Source: Chlorobium sp.
Lineage (GTDB): Bacteria; Bacteroidota; Chlorobiia; Chlorobiales; Chlorobiaceae
Direction of reading: 5' to 3'
Assembly: GCA_005862225.1 (NCBI GenBank)
Contig: SZXV01000002.1
Location: 434,001 to 498,000 of the forward strand
DNA length: 64,000 bases
Position numbers and translations under genes: made by a program. Of the stretch, positions 20,102 to 29,747 are shown piece after piece; positions within the stretch are counted from its first letter, which is position 1; the number at the start of each line of letters is the position of its first letter. The notes beneath the pieces were generated by a model that was not told where the DNA came from, searched no databases, and worked only from the letters and a program-made list of their open reading frames with translations.

Positions 20102-21208
20102 TTACTGGGCATTCTTGATATGTATATCGATGTGCTCCGTCGGCCATCCTGCCCGTACCGTCACCTTTTCCGGATAATAGCCGAATGGTTCGGCGGGCTG
20201 AAAAGGTTCTAAGGAACCCGGGTTCCATAGCTGTATGGAATCAGGCTTGTTATTGCCGGAAAGAACATAGGCACTGATGGTATAGCGGCCCGGAGGAATC
20301 TCAGGAAAAGAGTAGTAAAATGTGCCATTTTGGCTCCTCGAAGCTGTCGTTCGGTAAGATGCCGTTGCACTTGATGCCTCAATGACAAGGTATTGTCCCG
20401 GCGCAAAGCATGTTCCCGAAATACTTCCCGTTGTAGTCATTGCAGAAGCCTGGGTGACTGGGGAAGGCCGAGCGCTGTCAGGCACTCCGGAAAATCTGAA
20501 GAGCAGATCGGAAGAGCCTGTGGGCACAAAAGCTGAACTGCACAGTCCAATCTCTTCTGATCCTGGGGTGTAGCGAAGGTCATTGTTTTGGTCGTTGACC
20601 GCAATAATCCTATACAAGCCGTTTGCAATATGCCGGAAAGAAAAAGCTCCGGAAGTCTCGGCTTGAATAAGATAGTCAGGTTTTCTGGTCGTCAGACTTT
20701 CTTGTCCATTAGTGTCGTTGCGTTCGGCAAAAGCAAGAATTAATGCGTTGCTTGCGGGTGAAAAATCGTAGTTGATAACCTTTCCGCTGATGGTGCCGTT
20801 ATCAATAACAGCCCCAGTGGAAAATGCGGTGGTAACAGGCGCAGGCAAGCTTCTGCCCTGAATGTCCTTGAGGTTTTTGTCGAGAGTGATGATATAGGTT
20901 TGGTGAGGAGCAAGGGGTTTGTCGAGTATCAGCTCTGCTTTTCTTCCATCAATAGCTATATCAAACTCTCCAATAGAAGCAGAAAAGAAGAGCGCGTTAA
21001 GCAATTGCGGCCCGGCAACGTCATGGTTGAAGGTCAAACGAAGTCTGTTGGTTGCAACATTAACGCTCGAAGGCGCCGGATCGAACATCACCTGTAGGGG
21101 TCTGGTATTTGCAGGGCCTCCTGAAGGGGGTCGATCAGAAGCGCAGCCACCTGCAAACAATGGCAGAAACATGAGGAAAAGGTACAGGGCACGGAAGTTA
21201 CTTTGCAT
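20102..21208 (-). CDS. lipoprotein with Ig-like domain
   Basis: The 368-residue protein begins with a hydrophobic signal and a lipobox ending at C22 (FAGGC), so it is probably anchored in the outer membrane. Residues about 35-130 look like the SbsA-type Ig-like domain (LRLTFNHDV, LAPHQTYIITLDKNLKDIQGR). The rest forms beta-rich repeats of the carboxypeptidase-regulatory sort (SGAFSFRHIANGLYRIIAV and FPEIPPGRYTISAYV). Such proteins are common in Chlorobi and Bacteroidetes, and the function is unknown. It probably shares a transcript with bchJ. Confidence 0.75.
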   Translation of the reverse strand: MQSNFRALYLFLMFLPLFAGGCASDRPPSGGPANTRPLQVMFDPAPSSVNVATNRLRLTFNHDVAGPQLLNALFFSASIGEFDIAIDGRKAELILDKPLAPHQTYIITLDKNLKDIQGRSLPAPVTTAFSTGAVIDNGTISGKVINYDFSPASNALILAFAERNDTNGQESLTTRKPDYLIQAETSGAFSFRHIANGLYRIIAVNDQNNDLRYTPGSEEIGLCSSAFVPTGSSDLLFRFSGVPDSARPSPVTQASAMTTTGSISGTCFAPGQYLVIEASSATASYRTTASRSQNGTFYYSFPEIPPGRYTISAYVLSGNNKPDSIQLWNPGSLEPFQPAEPFGYYPEKVTVRAGWPTEHIDIHIKNAQ

Positions 21209-21333
21209 GAAAATCCTTCAGCTTCCCGGTGAACGAGGCTTGATTGTATCTGACTGTGAAAATTCGTAAATTAGAAACTTATGTAGTTCTATAAAAGTTT
21301 TTCATGAAAAATTATAGATTGAGTGCCATATAG

Positions 21334-22803
21334 ATGTCCAGACGAAACATTAAAGTTCTTTATGTATCAGGTGAAGTCTCTCCTTTTGTAAGAATCAGCC
21401 CCCTTGCTGATTTTATGGCATCATTTCCCCAGGCTATCGAGGAGGAAGGATTCGAGGCCCGCATCATGATGCCGAAGTATGGCACTATAAATGACCGTAA
21501 ATTCAGGTTGCACGATGTTCTGCGTCTCTCCGACATAGAAGTTGATCTCAGGGAAAAAATTGATTTGCTCCATGTGAAAGTGACGGCGTTGCCTTCAAGC
21601 AAGATCCAGACATATTTTCTTTATAACGAAAAATATTTCAAGCGTAACGGTCTTTTTTCCGATATCTATAATGGAAACGATCTGAAAGGAAATGTTGACA
21701 AGGTTGTCTTTTTTAATGTGGGTGTGCTTGAGACCTTGCAGCGGTTGGGCTGGAAGCCGGATATTATTCACTGTCATGACTGGCATGCAGGTCTAATTCC
21801 TCTTCTTTTGAAAACGTTGTATGCTTCTCATGATTTTTTTCAGGATATAAAAACGGTTTTTACTCTTCATAATATTTATCGTCAGGGTATTCTGCCCTAC
21901 AAGGCATTCCAGCGTCTGCTTCCGGATGAGGTATGTTCATCATTGAATTGCATCAATGATGAGGTTAATATGCTCTGTACTGGTGTTGAACATGCTGATC
22001 TTCTGACGACAACATCGAAATATTATGCCGAGGAGATTGCTCACGATGGGCCGCTGACGTTTGGGCTTGGTCGGGTTATCGGGGAGTTTCAGGCAAACTT
22101 TTATGGTATTGTTAATGGCATCGATATCAGGCAATGGAATCCTTCGACTGACAAACTCATCAAAAAGCGTTACAGTATCGAAAATTTTGAGGGCAAGCTT
22201 GATAATAAAAAGGCCTTGCTTCAGGAGGCAGGGCTTCCATTCCGTGAAGGTATTCCTGTGGTGGGCGTGATCGCCAATTTTGATGAATTTCAGGGTGCGG
22301 ATCTTCTGCAAAAAAGTCTTGAACAGCTTGCAGGTCTCGATATCCAGTTTATTATCAGCGGTTCCGGTGAAAAACAGTATGAAAAGGTTTTTCAGGATTT
22401 TGCGTTGGCTCATCCCGAGCAGATAAGTTTTCAGACAGAATATTCCGATGCTTTGTTTCATCTTTCCATTGCGGGTCTGGATATTCTTCTTATGCCCGGT
22501 ATGATTGAATCGTGCGGCATGATTCAGATGTTTGCCATGAGTTATGGAACGATTCCGGTTGCTTATGCCGGAGGCGGGATAGTGGAAACCATCGAAGATC
22601 ATCTTGAAAAGAGAGGCTCTGGATTCATTTTTTATGACTATACCAGCGAATCCCTTATCGAAAAGCTCAAGGAGGCGATGAGCTGCTTCCATGACGAGGA
22701 GAGTTGGCAAGAGATTGTTGCCAATGCCATGACGCGAGATTTCACATGGAAAAACTCGGCGGAAGAGTATGATCACTTGTACCGTGAACTTCTTGAAAAA
22801 TAG
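21334..22803 (+). CDS. glgA: glycogen/starch synthase-like glycosyltransferase (GT5)
   Basis: The 489-residue protein follows the GlgA plan: an amino-terminal Rossmann domain opening with KVLYVSGEVSPF, the central PDIIHCHDWHAGLIPLLLK and FTLHNIYRQG blocks, NGIDIRQWNPSTD, and a carboxy domain with LLMPGMIESCGMIQMFAMSYGTIPVAYAGGG. GlgA elongates glycogen from ADP-glucose. The KxGGLADV loop near the start, which binds ADP-glucose, is replaced by VRISPLADFMASFP, and the usual E-P-C-G-L-x-Q motif reads E-S-C-G-M-I-Q. Substrate use may differ. It is divergent from the lipoprotein gene and 6 bp from gmhB. Confidence 0.85.
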   Translation: MSRRNIKVLYVSGEVSPFVRISPLADFMASFPQAIEEEGFEARIMMPKYGTINDRKFRLHDVLRLSDIEVDLREKIDLLHVKVTALPSSKIQTYFLYNEKYFKRNGLFSDIYNGNDLKGNVDKVVFFNVGVLETLQRLGWKPDIIHCHDWHAGLIPLLLKTLYASHDFFQDIKTVFTLHNIYRQGILPYKAFQRLLPDEVCSSLNCINDEVNMLCTGVEHADLLTTTSKYYAEEIAHDGPLTFGLGRVIGEFQANFYGIVNGIDIRQWNPSTDKLIKKRYSIENFEGKLDNKKALLQEAGLPFREGIPVVGVIANFDEFQGADLLQKSLEQLAGLDIQFIISGSGEKQYEKVFQDFALAHPEQISFQTEYSDALFHLSIAGLDILLMPGMIESCGMIQMFAMSYGTIPVAYAGGGIVETIEDHLEKRGSGFIFYDYTSESLIEKLKEAMSCFHDEESWQEIVANAMTRDFTWKNSAEEYDHLYRELLEK

Positions 22804-22809
22804 GCTGTT

Positions 22810-23400
22810 ATGGTGCAGAAAATAAAAGTTCTTTTTCTTGACCGTGATGGTACCATCAATCAGGATACCGGTTCTTATATTGCGACAAGAGAGCAGTTGC
22901 AGCTTATAGATCGTGCCGATGAGGCTATTGCGCTGGCAAGGAGTGCAGGGTTTCGCATTGTTATTGTGAGCAACCAGGCGGGCATTGCACGAGGCATCGC
23001 TACAGTCGAGCAGGTCGAGGAGGTGAATCGTTACCTCAATGAGCTGCTTTCACAGAAAAATGCCGGGTTTGACCGTTGCTATTACTGTCCCTTTCACCCC
23101 GAATATCCTCATCCGGAGTACGATCGTTATGTCGATTTCCGTAAACCTGCAACAGGTATGGTTGAGCAGGCTATTGATGAATTTTTTTCCGAAGGCTTGA
23201 CTGTAGACCGTGGAGCTTCTTTTTTTATCGGAGATAAAATGCTTGATGTTGAGTGCGGTATGCGTGCCGGGCTCCGGTCGGTGCTGGTACGAACCGGGCA
23301 CAATGAGGAAGCGCTCTGTTTGAGTCGCAATATTATCCCCGAATATGTGGCTGATGATCTTTATAAAGCAGTGACGGAGTATATTCTTGTTACGTCATGA
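22810..23400 (+). CDS. gmhB: D-glycero-D-manno-heptose-1,7-bisphosphate 7-phosphatase
   Basis: The 196-residue HAD phosphatase acts in ADP-heptose synthesis for the LPS core. The HAD motif I is FLDRDGTINQD, motif II sits in VSNQAGIARG, and motif IV is IGDKMLDVECG. The zinc-loop CYYCPFHPEYPHPEY is typical of GmhB. It follows the glgA-like gene by 6 bp, which suggests shared transcription. Confidence 0.9.
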   Translation: MVQKIKVLFLDRDGTINQDTGSYIATREQLQLIDRADEAIALARSAGFRIVIVSNQAGIARGIATVEQVEEVNRYLNELLSQKNAGFDRCYYCPFHPEYPHPEYDRYVDFRKPATGMVEQAIDEFFSEGLTVDRGASFFIGDKMLDVECGMRAGLRSVLVRTGHNEEALCLSRNIIPEYVADDLYKAVTEYILVTS

Positions 23401-23436
23401 TCGTTTTTTGCATCATGCTTTACGCATTTTGCGGTC

Positions 23437-24561
23437 ATGCTGACTCTTTATGTGCACATTCCCTTCTGTAAGGAGCGCTGTCTTTACTGTGATTTTTATC
23501 TTGTTACAGGCCTTCAGCACATCGGAGCCTTTTTCAGGGCACTCTCGTTTGAAACAGCATCACGATCGGCTGAGCTGAAAGGAAAGACGGTGAGCGCCAT
23601 TCATTTTGGCGGTGGTACTCCTTCACTGGTACCAGTGCATTTCCTCGCCGGATGGCTTGAGGAGCTTGCAGCCTTGTGCACCTTTTTGCCTGATATTGAG
23701 ATCGCTCTTGAAGCCAATCCAGAAGATCTCACAACCGAAACAATGGATGAGCTTCGGGCGGCGGGGATCACGCGACTCAGTATAGGTGTGCAGTCGTTTA
23801 CTGACGAAAAGCTTCGGGCGCTTGGCCGCACTCATACCGCGCGTGAATCTCGGCAGGTGACCGCCGGTGCGCTTCAGAGATTTGATTCTGTAAGTGTTGA
23901 TCTTATTTGCGGAGTTCCGGGAGAGCATCCGGCGATATGGGAAGCTGATCTCCATACAGCCATTGAGCTCTATCCCCACCATCTGTCAGTCTATATGCTT
24001 TCTGTAGAGCCGAAGACGCGTCTTCATTGGAACATATCGAAAGGGAGACTGACGGTGCCGGACGACTCCTCGCTGGCCACGTTTTATGCAAAAGCGATCA
24101 GTGAGGTTTCCCGTTATGGATACACCCATTACGAGGTTTCAAATTTTTGTCTGCCGGGTTATCATTCCCGTTATAATCTTGCAAGCTGGAAGCGAGAGCC
24201 ATACCTCGGTTTTGGGCCATCGGCACACAGCTTTCAGGTTTCTGAAAAGAGCGAAGTGCGAACGGCAAATGCCTCAAGTTTGAGCCGATATCTTGCTGAT
24301 CCCGACAATGCGGTGGTGTTTCGTGAAGAGCTGTCGGCAGAAGAGCAGTTTACTGAACAGGTTTTTCTGACTTTGCGAATAAACAGCGGGCTTGATGTTG
24401 AGTTTTTGCGAAAAGAAAATAAATTAGGGCAAACCTGTTTACAGAGCATCGAGCAATTCGCAGAAAAAGGATGGATCACGCAGAAAGAGGGGTGCCTTTA
24501 CCTGACCGATAAAGGTTTTTTGTTTGCCGATCTTATTGCTGGCGATCTTATTTTCGGCTAA
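23437..24561 (+). CDS. hemW: heme chaperone HemW (radical SAM)
   Basis: The 374-residue protein is a HemN-like radical SAM enzyme. The cluster cysteines C11, C15 and C18 (FCKERCLYCDF) lie right at the amino terminus, followed by FGGGTPSLVP, ITRLSIGVQSF and NLASWKREPYLGFGPSAHSF. The lack of an amino-terminal extension and of the extra HemN cysteine places it with HemW, which inserts heme, rather than with true coproporphyrinogen dehydrogenases. It could be relevant to the heavy tetrapyrrole traffic of this organism. Confidence 0.9.
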   Translation: MLTLYVHIPFCKERCLYCDFYLVTGLQHIGAFFRALSFETASRSAELKGKTVSAIHFGGGTPSLVPVHFLAGWLEELAALCTFLPDIEIALEANPEDLTTETMDELRAAGITRLSIGVQSFTDEKLRALGRTHTARESRQVTAGALQRFDSVSVDLICGVPGEHPAIWEADLHTAIELYPHHLSVYMLSVEPKTRLHWNISKGRLTVPDDSSLATFYAKAISEVSRYGYTHYEVSNFCLPGYHSRYNLASWKREPYLGFGPSAHSFQVSEKSEVRTANASSLSRYLADPDNAVVFREELSAEEQFTEQVFLTLRINSGLDVEFLRKENKLGQTCLQSIEQFAEKGWITQKEGCLYLTDKGFLFADLIAGDLIFG

Positions 24562-24591
24562 TCCAAGTTATAATCAGCGCACGTTTTATCT

Positions 24592-27225
24592 ATGACACAC
24601 CGGACGATTAACCGCACTCTTGCCGTTCTTCTTTTTCTTTTTGCTGAAGTCTTATATCTCCGCACCATGGCCCCAACCTTTTCATTCTGGGATTGCGGAG
24701 AGTTTATTGCTACAGCGTATACACTCGGTATTCCACATCCTCCTGGAGCGCCTCTTTTTTTACTGCTCGGGCGGCTTTTTTCCATAATGCCTTTTTTCAG
24801 TGATATCGGTGCGCGAGTGAACCTGATCAGTACTCTCGCAAGCGCAGCGACTATCATGCTGACCTATCTCATAACGGTACGCTTGATCATTCTCTACCGA
24901 AAAAGTGAACCAAACCTCTGGAGTTTTGCTGAAAAGATAGCGGCCTATGGGGGTGCAGTTATAGGGGCACTTGCTCTTGCGTTGTCTGACAGTTTCTGGT
25001 TCAACGCTGTTGAAGCTGAGGTGTATGCACTTTCTTCCCTTTTTACGGCGGTGGTTGTCTGGCTTATTCTCTGTTGGTATGAAGAGGAGCCAAAGCAGGG
25101 TCATGAGCGTCTCCTGCTGCTGGTCATGTATATTATAGGACTTTCGATCGGCGTGCATCTGCTCAGTTTGCTTGCCGTTTTTGCCATAGCGCTGGTTTAT
25201 TACTTTAAAAAATACAAGGTGACTGTAAAGTCTTTTGCACTCCTTGTCCTTGTTTCCTCGGGCTTATTTTTTCTTATCTATATTGTTATTATAAAAGGCC
25301 TTCCGCTATTACTGCAAATGATCTCATGGTGGGGATTTTGCCTCTTTCTTGTTTTGCTGGTTTATGGCACCTGGTATTCGCACAAACACAGGATGGTACG
25401 TCTGAATACCATGTTGCTGTCACTTTTTCTTCTCATTATCGGTTATACGTCTTATGGGATGATCTCAGTGCGGGCGCAGGCCATACCACCGATAAACGAA
25501 AATAATCCATCATCATCTGAGGCTTTTGTTTCTTATCTCAATCGTGATCAGTACGGAGATATGCCGCTTTGGCCAAGGCGCTGGTCACCAGAGCCGGTAC
25601 ATCAGTATTTCTATCAGCAATATTCGAGTGACTTGGACTTTTTTCTGACCTATCAGATGCGGAAGATGTACTTCCGTTATTTTGGCTGGCAATTCATAGG
25701 TCGTGAGCATGATATGGAGGGAGCCGGTGTTGACTGGTCTGTGCTTTGGGGCATTCCTTTTCTTGTTGGAATGGTTGGAGCAGTGACTCATTTCAGACGT
25801 CAGTGGAAGATGGGGCTTGTGGTGACAGCGCTGTTTGTTCTGACTGGTGCAGCACTGGTTATCTATCTTAATCAGACTGAACCTCAACCGAGGGAGCGGG
25901 ATTACAGTTATGTCGGCAGCTTTTTTGCTTTTGCACTCTGGATAGGTATAGGGATCGAAAGCATCTGGCAGTGGCTGGGCGTTCGGTTTAAGAGGGCACC
26001 TGTGCTCGTTGCAATGCTGACGGTTGTTACTGGTTTATTCTTGATTGACGGTCGGATGTTGCAGGCAAACTATCGTGTACACGACCGTTCGGGCAACTAT
26101 GTTCCATGGGACTGGGCCTGGAATATGCTCCAGAGTTGTGAAAAAGATGCTATTCTTTTTACCAATGGTGATAACGACACTTTTCCCTTGTGGTACTTGC
26201 AGGAGGTCGAACGTATCAGGACGGATGTGCGTGTTGTCAATTTGAGTCTTGCCAATACCGGCTGGTATCTTGATCAGTTGAAAAACACAAGTCCGCGAGG
26301 CGCAAAACCAGTTGCATTTGGTTTAAGTGACGGGGAGATATCCGGCATTACTTATATGCCGATTGATTCGGTGGATGCTGTTCTTCCATCAATGATTGCC
26401 AAGCGGGAGCTGTTGCACGAGTCTCAAATGCATGGACTTTCGTTACCAGCCGAGCCGGCCGATACGATGACCTGGTTGTTGAAGCCCGGATTAACGTTTG
26501 ATGGTCAGGGGTATCTTCGTCCACAGGATATTGCTGTTTATGAAATTCTGATGAATAATTTTTCAGGTCGTCCAATCTATTTCGCCCTGACGGTTGATCC
26601 CGAAAGCATGATAGGCCTTGAAAACTATCTGCGCCTTGACGGCCTGGCCTACAAGGTTGTTCCGCTTAAAAGCGACGATCCTATGAGTTTTGTCGATCCG
26701 GCACTTCTCTACAGGAATCTTGTTCAACGCTACCGATATACAAATCTCAATAATGCTCACATTACTCTTGAAGAGACATCACGAAGGCTTTGTGGCAACT
26801 ATAATCCGCTTTTTGTCCGACTTGCCCTTGGTTTGGCGGCCCAGCCAGATGAATTTCTTCCAATACGTGATGTATCGGGTAATGAGCGTCGTGTGCGACG
26901 AGGAACCCTTGCACTTCAGGTGCTTGATACGTCAGCACGGCTTTTGCCTCTTGCGCAGTATCCCATGAATCCTGAGCTTGCAGGCTCTGTTGTTGCTCTT
27001 TATGTTCGGCTTGGTGAAAAGGAGAAAAGCTCTGCGTATATTACTTATCTTGAAAAACTGGGCAGTCACTCCACGCCAGGCTCCGATCCTCAACTGTATT
27101 ATGTCCTCGCCAGGGCATATCAGGATGTGGGCAGAAAAAAGGATGCCAGACAGATTATCGAGATGCTGGCCAAAGAGTTGAAACAGCCCACACTACTTGA
27201 GAAGTTTGAAACCACGAAGGAATAA
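24592..27225 (+). CDS. DUF2723 multi-pass membrane protein
   Basis: The 877-residue protein has about a dozen hydrophobic segments in its first 500 residues and a soluble carboxy-terminal half. The amino-terminal block APTFSFWDCGEFIATAYTLG followed by HPPGAPLFLLLGR is the hallmark of DUF2723, a family resembling protein O-mannosyltransferases and found in Chlorobi and Bacteroidetes. A glycosyl transfer role in the envelope is plausible but unproven. It lies 5 bp upstream of lpxA, so it is likely co-expressed with lipid A synthesis. Confidence 0.85.
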   Translation: MTHRTINRTLAVLLFLFAEVLYLRTMAPTFSFWDCGEFIATAYTLGIPHPPGAPLFLLLGRLFSIMPFFSDIGARVNLISTLASAATIMLTYLITVRLIILYRKSEPNLWSFAEKIAAYGGAVIGALALALSDSFWFNAVEAEVYALSSLFTAVVVWLILCWYEEEPKQGHERLLLLVMYIIGLSIGVHLLSLLAVFAIALVYYFKKYKVTVKSFALLVLVSSGLFFLIYIVIIKGLPLLLQMISWWGFCLFLVLLVYGTWYSHKHRMVRLNTMLLSLFLLIIGYTSYGMISVRAQAIPPINENNPSSSEAFVSYLNRDQYGDMPLWPRRWSPEPVHQYFYQQYSSDLDFFLTYQMRKMYFRYFGWQFIGREHDMEGAGVDWSVLWGIPFLVGMVGAVTHFRRQWKMGLVVTALFVLTGAALVIYLNQTEPQPRERDYSYVGSFFAFALWIGIGIESIWQWLGVRFKRAPVLVAMLTVVTGLFLIDGRMLQANYRVHDRSGNYVPWDWAWNMLQSCEKDAILFTNGDNDTFPLWYLQEVERIRTDVRVVNLSLANTGWYLDQLKNTSPRGAKPVAFGLSDGEISGITYMPIDSVDAVLPSMIAKRELLHESQMHGLSLPAEPADTMTWLLKPGLTFDGQGYLRPQDIAVYEILMNNFSGRPIYFALTVDPESMIGLENYLRLDGLAYKVVPLKSDDPMSFVDPALLYRNLVQRYRYTNLNNAHITLEETSRRLCGNYNPLFVRLALGLAAQPDEFLPIRDVSGNERRVRRGTLALQVLDTSARLLPLAQYPMNPELAGSVVALYVRLGEKEKSSAYITYLEKLGSHSTPGSDPQLYYVLARAYQDVGRKKDARQIIEMLAKELKQPTLLEKFETTKE

Positions 27226-27230
27226 CCATT

Positions 27231-28028
27231 ATGCAGAGCACAATTCATCCTACAGCCATTATTGCACCGGGCGTTGTTCTTGGAGATGGTGTTGTTATAG
27301 GTCCTTACACAGTCATTGAGGATGATGTTGAAATAGGTGACGGCACCGCGATAAGGTCACATGTACACATTGCATCAGGCGCGAGGATTGGCTGTGATTG
27401 CAGGATTCATTCAGGCGCTGTGCTTGCTACCGAACCTCAGGATCTTAAATTTGCCGGAGAAAAAACCTCTCTTTTTATCGGTGACAGGACGGTCATAAGG
27501 GAGTGTGTCACGCTGAACAGAGGGACAAAAGCAAGTGGGAAAACCGTCGTCGGATCTGATAATCTTATCATGGCCTACGTTCATGCCGGGCATGATTGTG
27601 TGATTGGTAATCACGTCGTTATTGCAAATTCAGTTCAATTCGGCGGTCATTGTGAGGTTGGAGATTATGCGGTTATCGGCGGACTGACTGGTGTGCATCA
27701 ATTTGTCCGAATTGGTCGATTTGCCATGGTTGGGGGAATTGCAAGGGCCTCCGTTGATGTTCCACCTTTTGTGATGGCTGGAGGGCATGAATCTTTTCGC
27801 TACGAGGGTCTCAACGCGATTGGCTTGAAGCGTCGCGGGTTCTCTTCTGCACAGATAACCCTCATTAAAGATGCCTACAGGATTCTTTTTCAGTCAGGTC
27901 TTCTGCTTGCCAATGCTCTTGAAAAGGTGAAGTCAGAATGTCCGTCTGAACCGGAAATTGTTGAAATTCTTGACTTTTTTTCGTCAGGCACTCATGGCCG
28001 GAAGTTTATCAGGCCGTTCAATCAATAA
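27231..28028 (+). CDS. lpxA: UDP-N-acetylglucosamine O-acyltransferase
   Basis: The 265-residue left-handed beta-helix protein performs the first step of lipid A synthesis, moving an acyl chain from acyl-ACP to UDP-GlcNAc. The hexapeptide repeats run over the first 190 residues. The catalytic histidine lies in YVHAGHDCVIGNHV, followed by the family block GGLTGVHQFVRIGRFAMVGG. The carboxy-terminal helices include GLNAIGLKRRGFS. Length is normal. The next gene starts 16 bp after its stop. Confidence 0.95.
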   Translation: MQSTIHPTAIIAPGVVLGDGVVIGPYTVIEDDVEIGDGTAIRSHVHIASGARIGCDCRIHSGAVLATEPQDLKFAGEKTSLFIGDRTVIRECVTLNRGTKASGKTVVGSDNLIMAYVHAGHDCVIGNHVVIANSVQFGGHCEVGDYAVIGGLTGVHQFVRIGRFAMVGGIARASVDVPPFVMAGGHESFRYEGLNAIGLKRRGFSSAQITLIKDAYRILFQSGLLLANALEKVKSECPSEPEIVEILDFFSSGTHGRKFIRPFNQ

Positions 28029-28044
28029 GAGAAAATTTTTCAGT

Positions 28045-29028
28045 ATGTCTCGATGGGCACTTGGTATTGATTTAGGCGGCACAGCCATTAAGGCTGCTGT
28101 TGTTTGTGAGAAACGGGGAATTCTGGCCGACAGGAGATTTCTTACTGATACGGCATCAGGTCCTGCGGGTATTGTTGCACAGCTTGCGACAATTATTGCG
28201 GATCTTTATCGGGATGCTTCCAGGACAAATGAGCCAGACAATTTTGCGGGAGCAGGACTTGGTGCACCGGGAGCAGTTGATACTGTTAATGGAGTACTGA
28301 GTTATCCGCCGAATCTGCCGGGTTGGAGCATTTTTCCCCTGCGCGACGAACTGCGTAATTGCATGGAGCAACAACAGGGTCTTTCGATTCCGGTGAGTAT
28401 CGACAATGATGCAAATGCGGCTGCTTTCGGTGAAGCGGTCTATGGAGCAGGCCGTGAGTTCCGTGACTTTCTGATGGTGACGCTTGGTACCGGTGTGGGA
28501 GGAGGCATTGTTCTGGACAGGAAGCTTTATCGGGGAGCTCATGGTACTGCCGGTGAGTTAGGGTTCATGATTCTTGATTTTGAAGGGCCAAGTCTGCATG
28601 CAGGTATACGAGGTACGCTTGAAAGCCTCATTGGAAAAAAGGCCATTGTGGCATGTGCTTCCCGGATGATTGAGGCCAGTCAATCCGGTTCCACTTCAAG
28701 CCATCTTTGTGGCCATGACTATACAAAGCTTTCGCCGCGTCATCTTGAACAGGCTGCAATTGCCGGAGACGAAGTTTCTCTTGCGCTCTGGCATCGGGTT
28801 GGCTCTATACTTGGTGTAGGACTTGCCAATGTTGCCGTACTGATGGATATTCGAAAATTTGTCATTGGAGGCGGAATTTCAGGCGCAGGCAACCTTATTT
28901 TTGTTCCTGCTTTTGAGCAGCTCAGACGCTCAATGCTTCCATCTATGCATGAAGGGCTTGAGATCGTCCCTGCGCAGCTTGGCAATAAAGCAGGAATGTA
29001 TGGCGCCGCCGCATTATGCTTCGGCTAA
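28045..29028 (+). CDS. ROK-family sugar kinase, probably glucokinase
   Basis: The 327-residue protein has the ROK pattern: ATP loop GIDLGGTAIKAAVV at the start, GAPGAVDTVNGVLSYPPNLPGW, the catalytic DNDANAAAFGEAVYGAG, and LGTGVGGGIVLD. The zinc-binding CxCGxxGCxE segment that characterises most ROK kinases is replaced by LHAGIRGTLES, so the cysteines are missing. Glucokinase is the likeliest role; N-acetylhexosamine kinase is possible. The frame is open back into lpxA, but the ATG at 28045 fits the family. Confidence 0.82.
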   Translation: MSRWALGIDLGGTAIKAAVVCEKRGILADRRFLTDTASGPAGIVAQLATIIADLYRDASRTNEPDNFAGAGLGAPGAVDTVNGVLSYPPNLPGWSIFPLRDELRNCMEQQQGLSIPVSIDNDANAAAFGEAVYGAGREFRDFLMVTLGTGVGGGIVLDRKLYRGAHGTAGELGFMILDFEGPSLHAGIRGTLESLIGKKAIVACASRMIEASQSGSTSSHLCGHDYTKLSPRHLEQAAIAGDEVSLALWHRVGSILGVGLANVAVLMDIRKFVIGGGISGAGNLIFVPAFEQLRRSMLPSMHEGLEIVPAQLGNKAGMYGAAALCFG

Positions 29029-29047
29029 CCACTAAAGAGAGTTTTTA

Positions 29048-29740
29048 ATGCGTGAACAGCTCCTTCATCTGCTTTTTCCCCATGTTTGTCTGGTCTGCAA
29101 GAAACTTCTTCAGCCAGGGGAAGAGTATTGCTGTTCATCTTGTATGACAAAGTTTGATCCTTTTGCGACCCCTTCTGAGTCTGAAAAAGTTTTGCGTCAG
29201 ACTATTGTCTCTCATTTCGGAGAGCATTTCCCGTTTGAACGCAGTTGGTGCCGTTTTCAGTTTCACAAGAAGAGCCCGCTGCAGCAGGTGCTACATTCCA
29301 TGAAGTACGAAGGGTTATTCAATCTTGGCACAAGTTTCGGCCGTCAACTGGGAGCCTGGATGCTTTCGGAAGGCCCTCCTGGAGATATAGAGTGTATTGT
29401 TCCGATTCCGCTTCATCGCCTGAAAAAGATTGAACGCTCCTACAACCAGTCTGAAAAAATTGCCAAAGGTATCGCACAATCGTTGCGGCAACCGGTGCGG
29501 TCAGAACTTCTTGTCAGGAAGCGATTTACAGTATCTCAGACAGGACTTTCTGCCCAGGCACGGAAACAAAATGCTGAAGGGGCATTTCTTGCCGGCAAAG
29601 ATGTGCGTGGCCGTCATGTGCTGCTGGTTGATGATGTTGTCACAACCGGAGCTACTATGGCTGCTGCTGCACAGGCACTGCGTGAGGGGGGAGCCAGAAG
29701 TGTTTCTCTTGCCGCTGTAGCAGTCGCAGCCAAAGAGTAG
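29048..29740 (+). CDS. comF: ComF-family phosphoribosyltransferase-like protein
   Basis: The 230-residue protein has the double-CxxC amino terminus (CLVCKKLL, then CCSSCMTKF) and a phosphoribosyltransferase fold with the PRPP motif VLLVDDVVTTGATMAAAA near residue 195. ComF proteins are linked to DNA uptake in naturally transformable bacteria, although biochemical function is not settled. It precedes rsmE by 7 bp. Confidence 0.87.
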   Translation: MREQLLHLLFPHVCLVCKKLLQPGEEYCCSSCMTKFDPFATPSESEKVLRQTIVSHFGEHFPFERSWCRFQFHKKSPLQQVLHSMKYEGLFNLGTSFGRQLGAWMLSEGPPGDIECIVPIPLHRLKKIERSYNQSEKIAKGIAQSLRQPVRSELLVRKRFTVSQTGLSAQARKQNAEGAFLAGKDVRGRHVLLVDDVVTTGATMAAAAQALREGGARSVSLAAVAVAAKE

Positions 29741-29747
29741 GAGGCGA

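Noticed and set aside
21940-22776. 278-codon minus-strand frame opposite the glgA-like gene
   Set aside because: Composition is typical of antisense shadow frames and no motif is seen.
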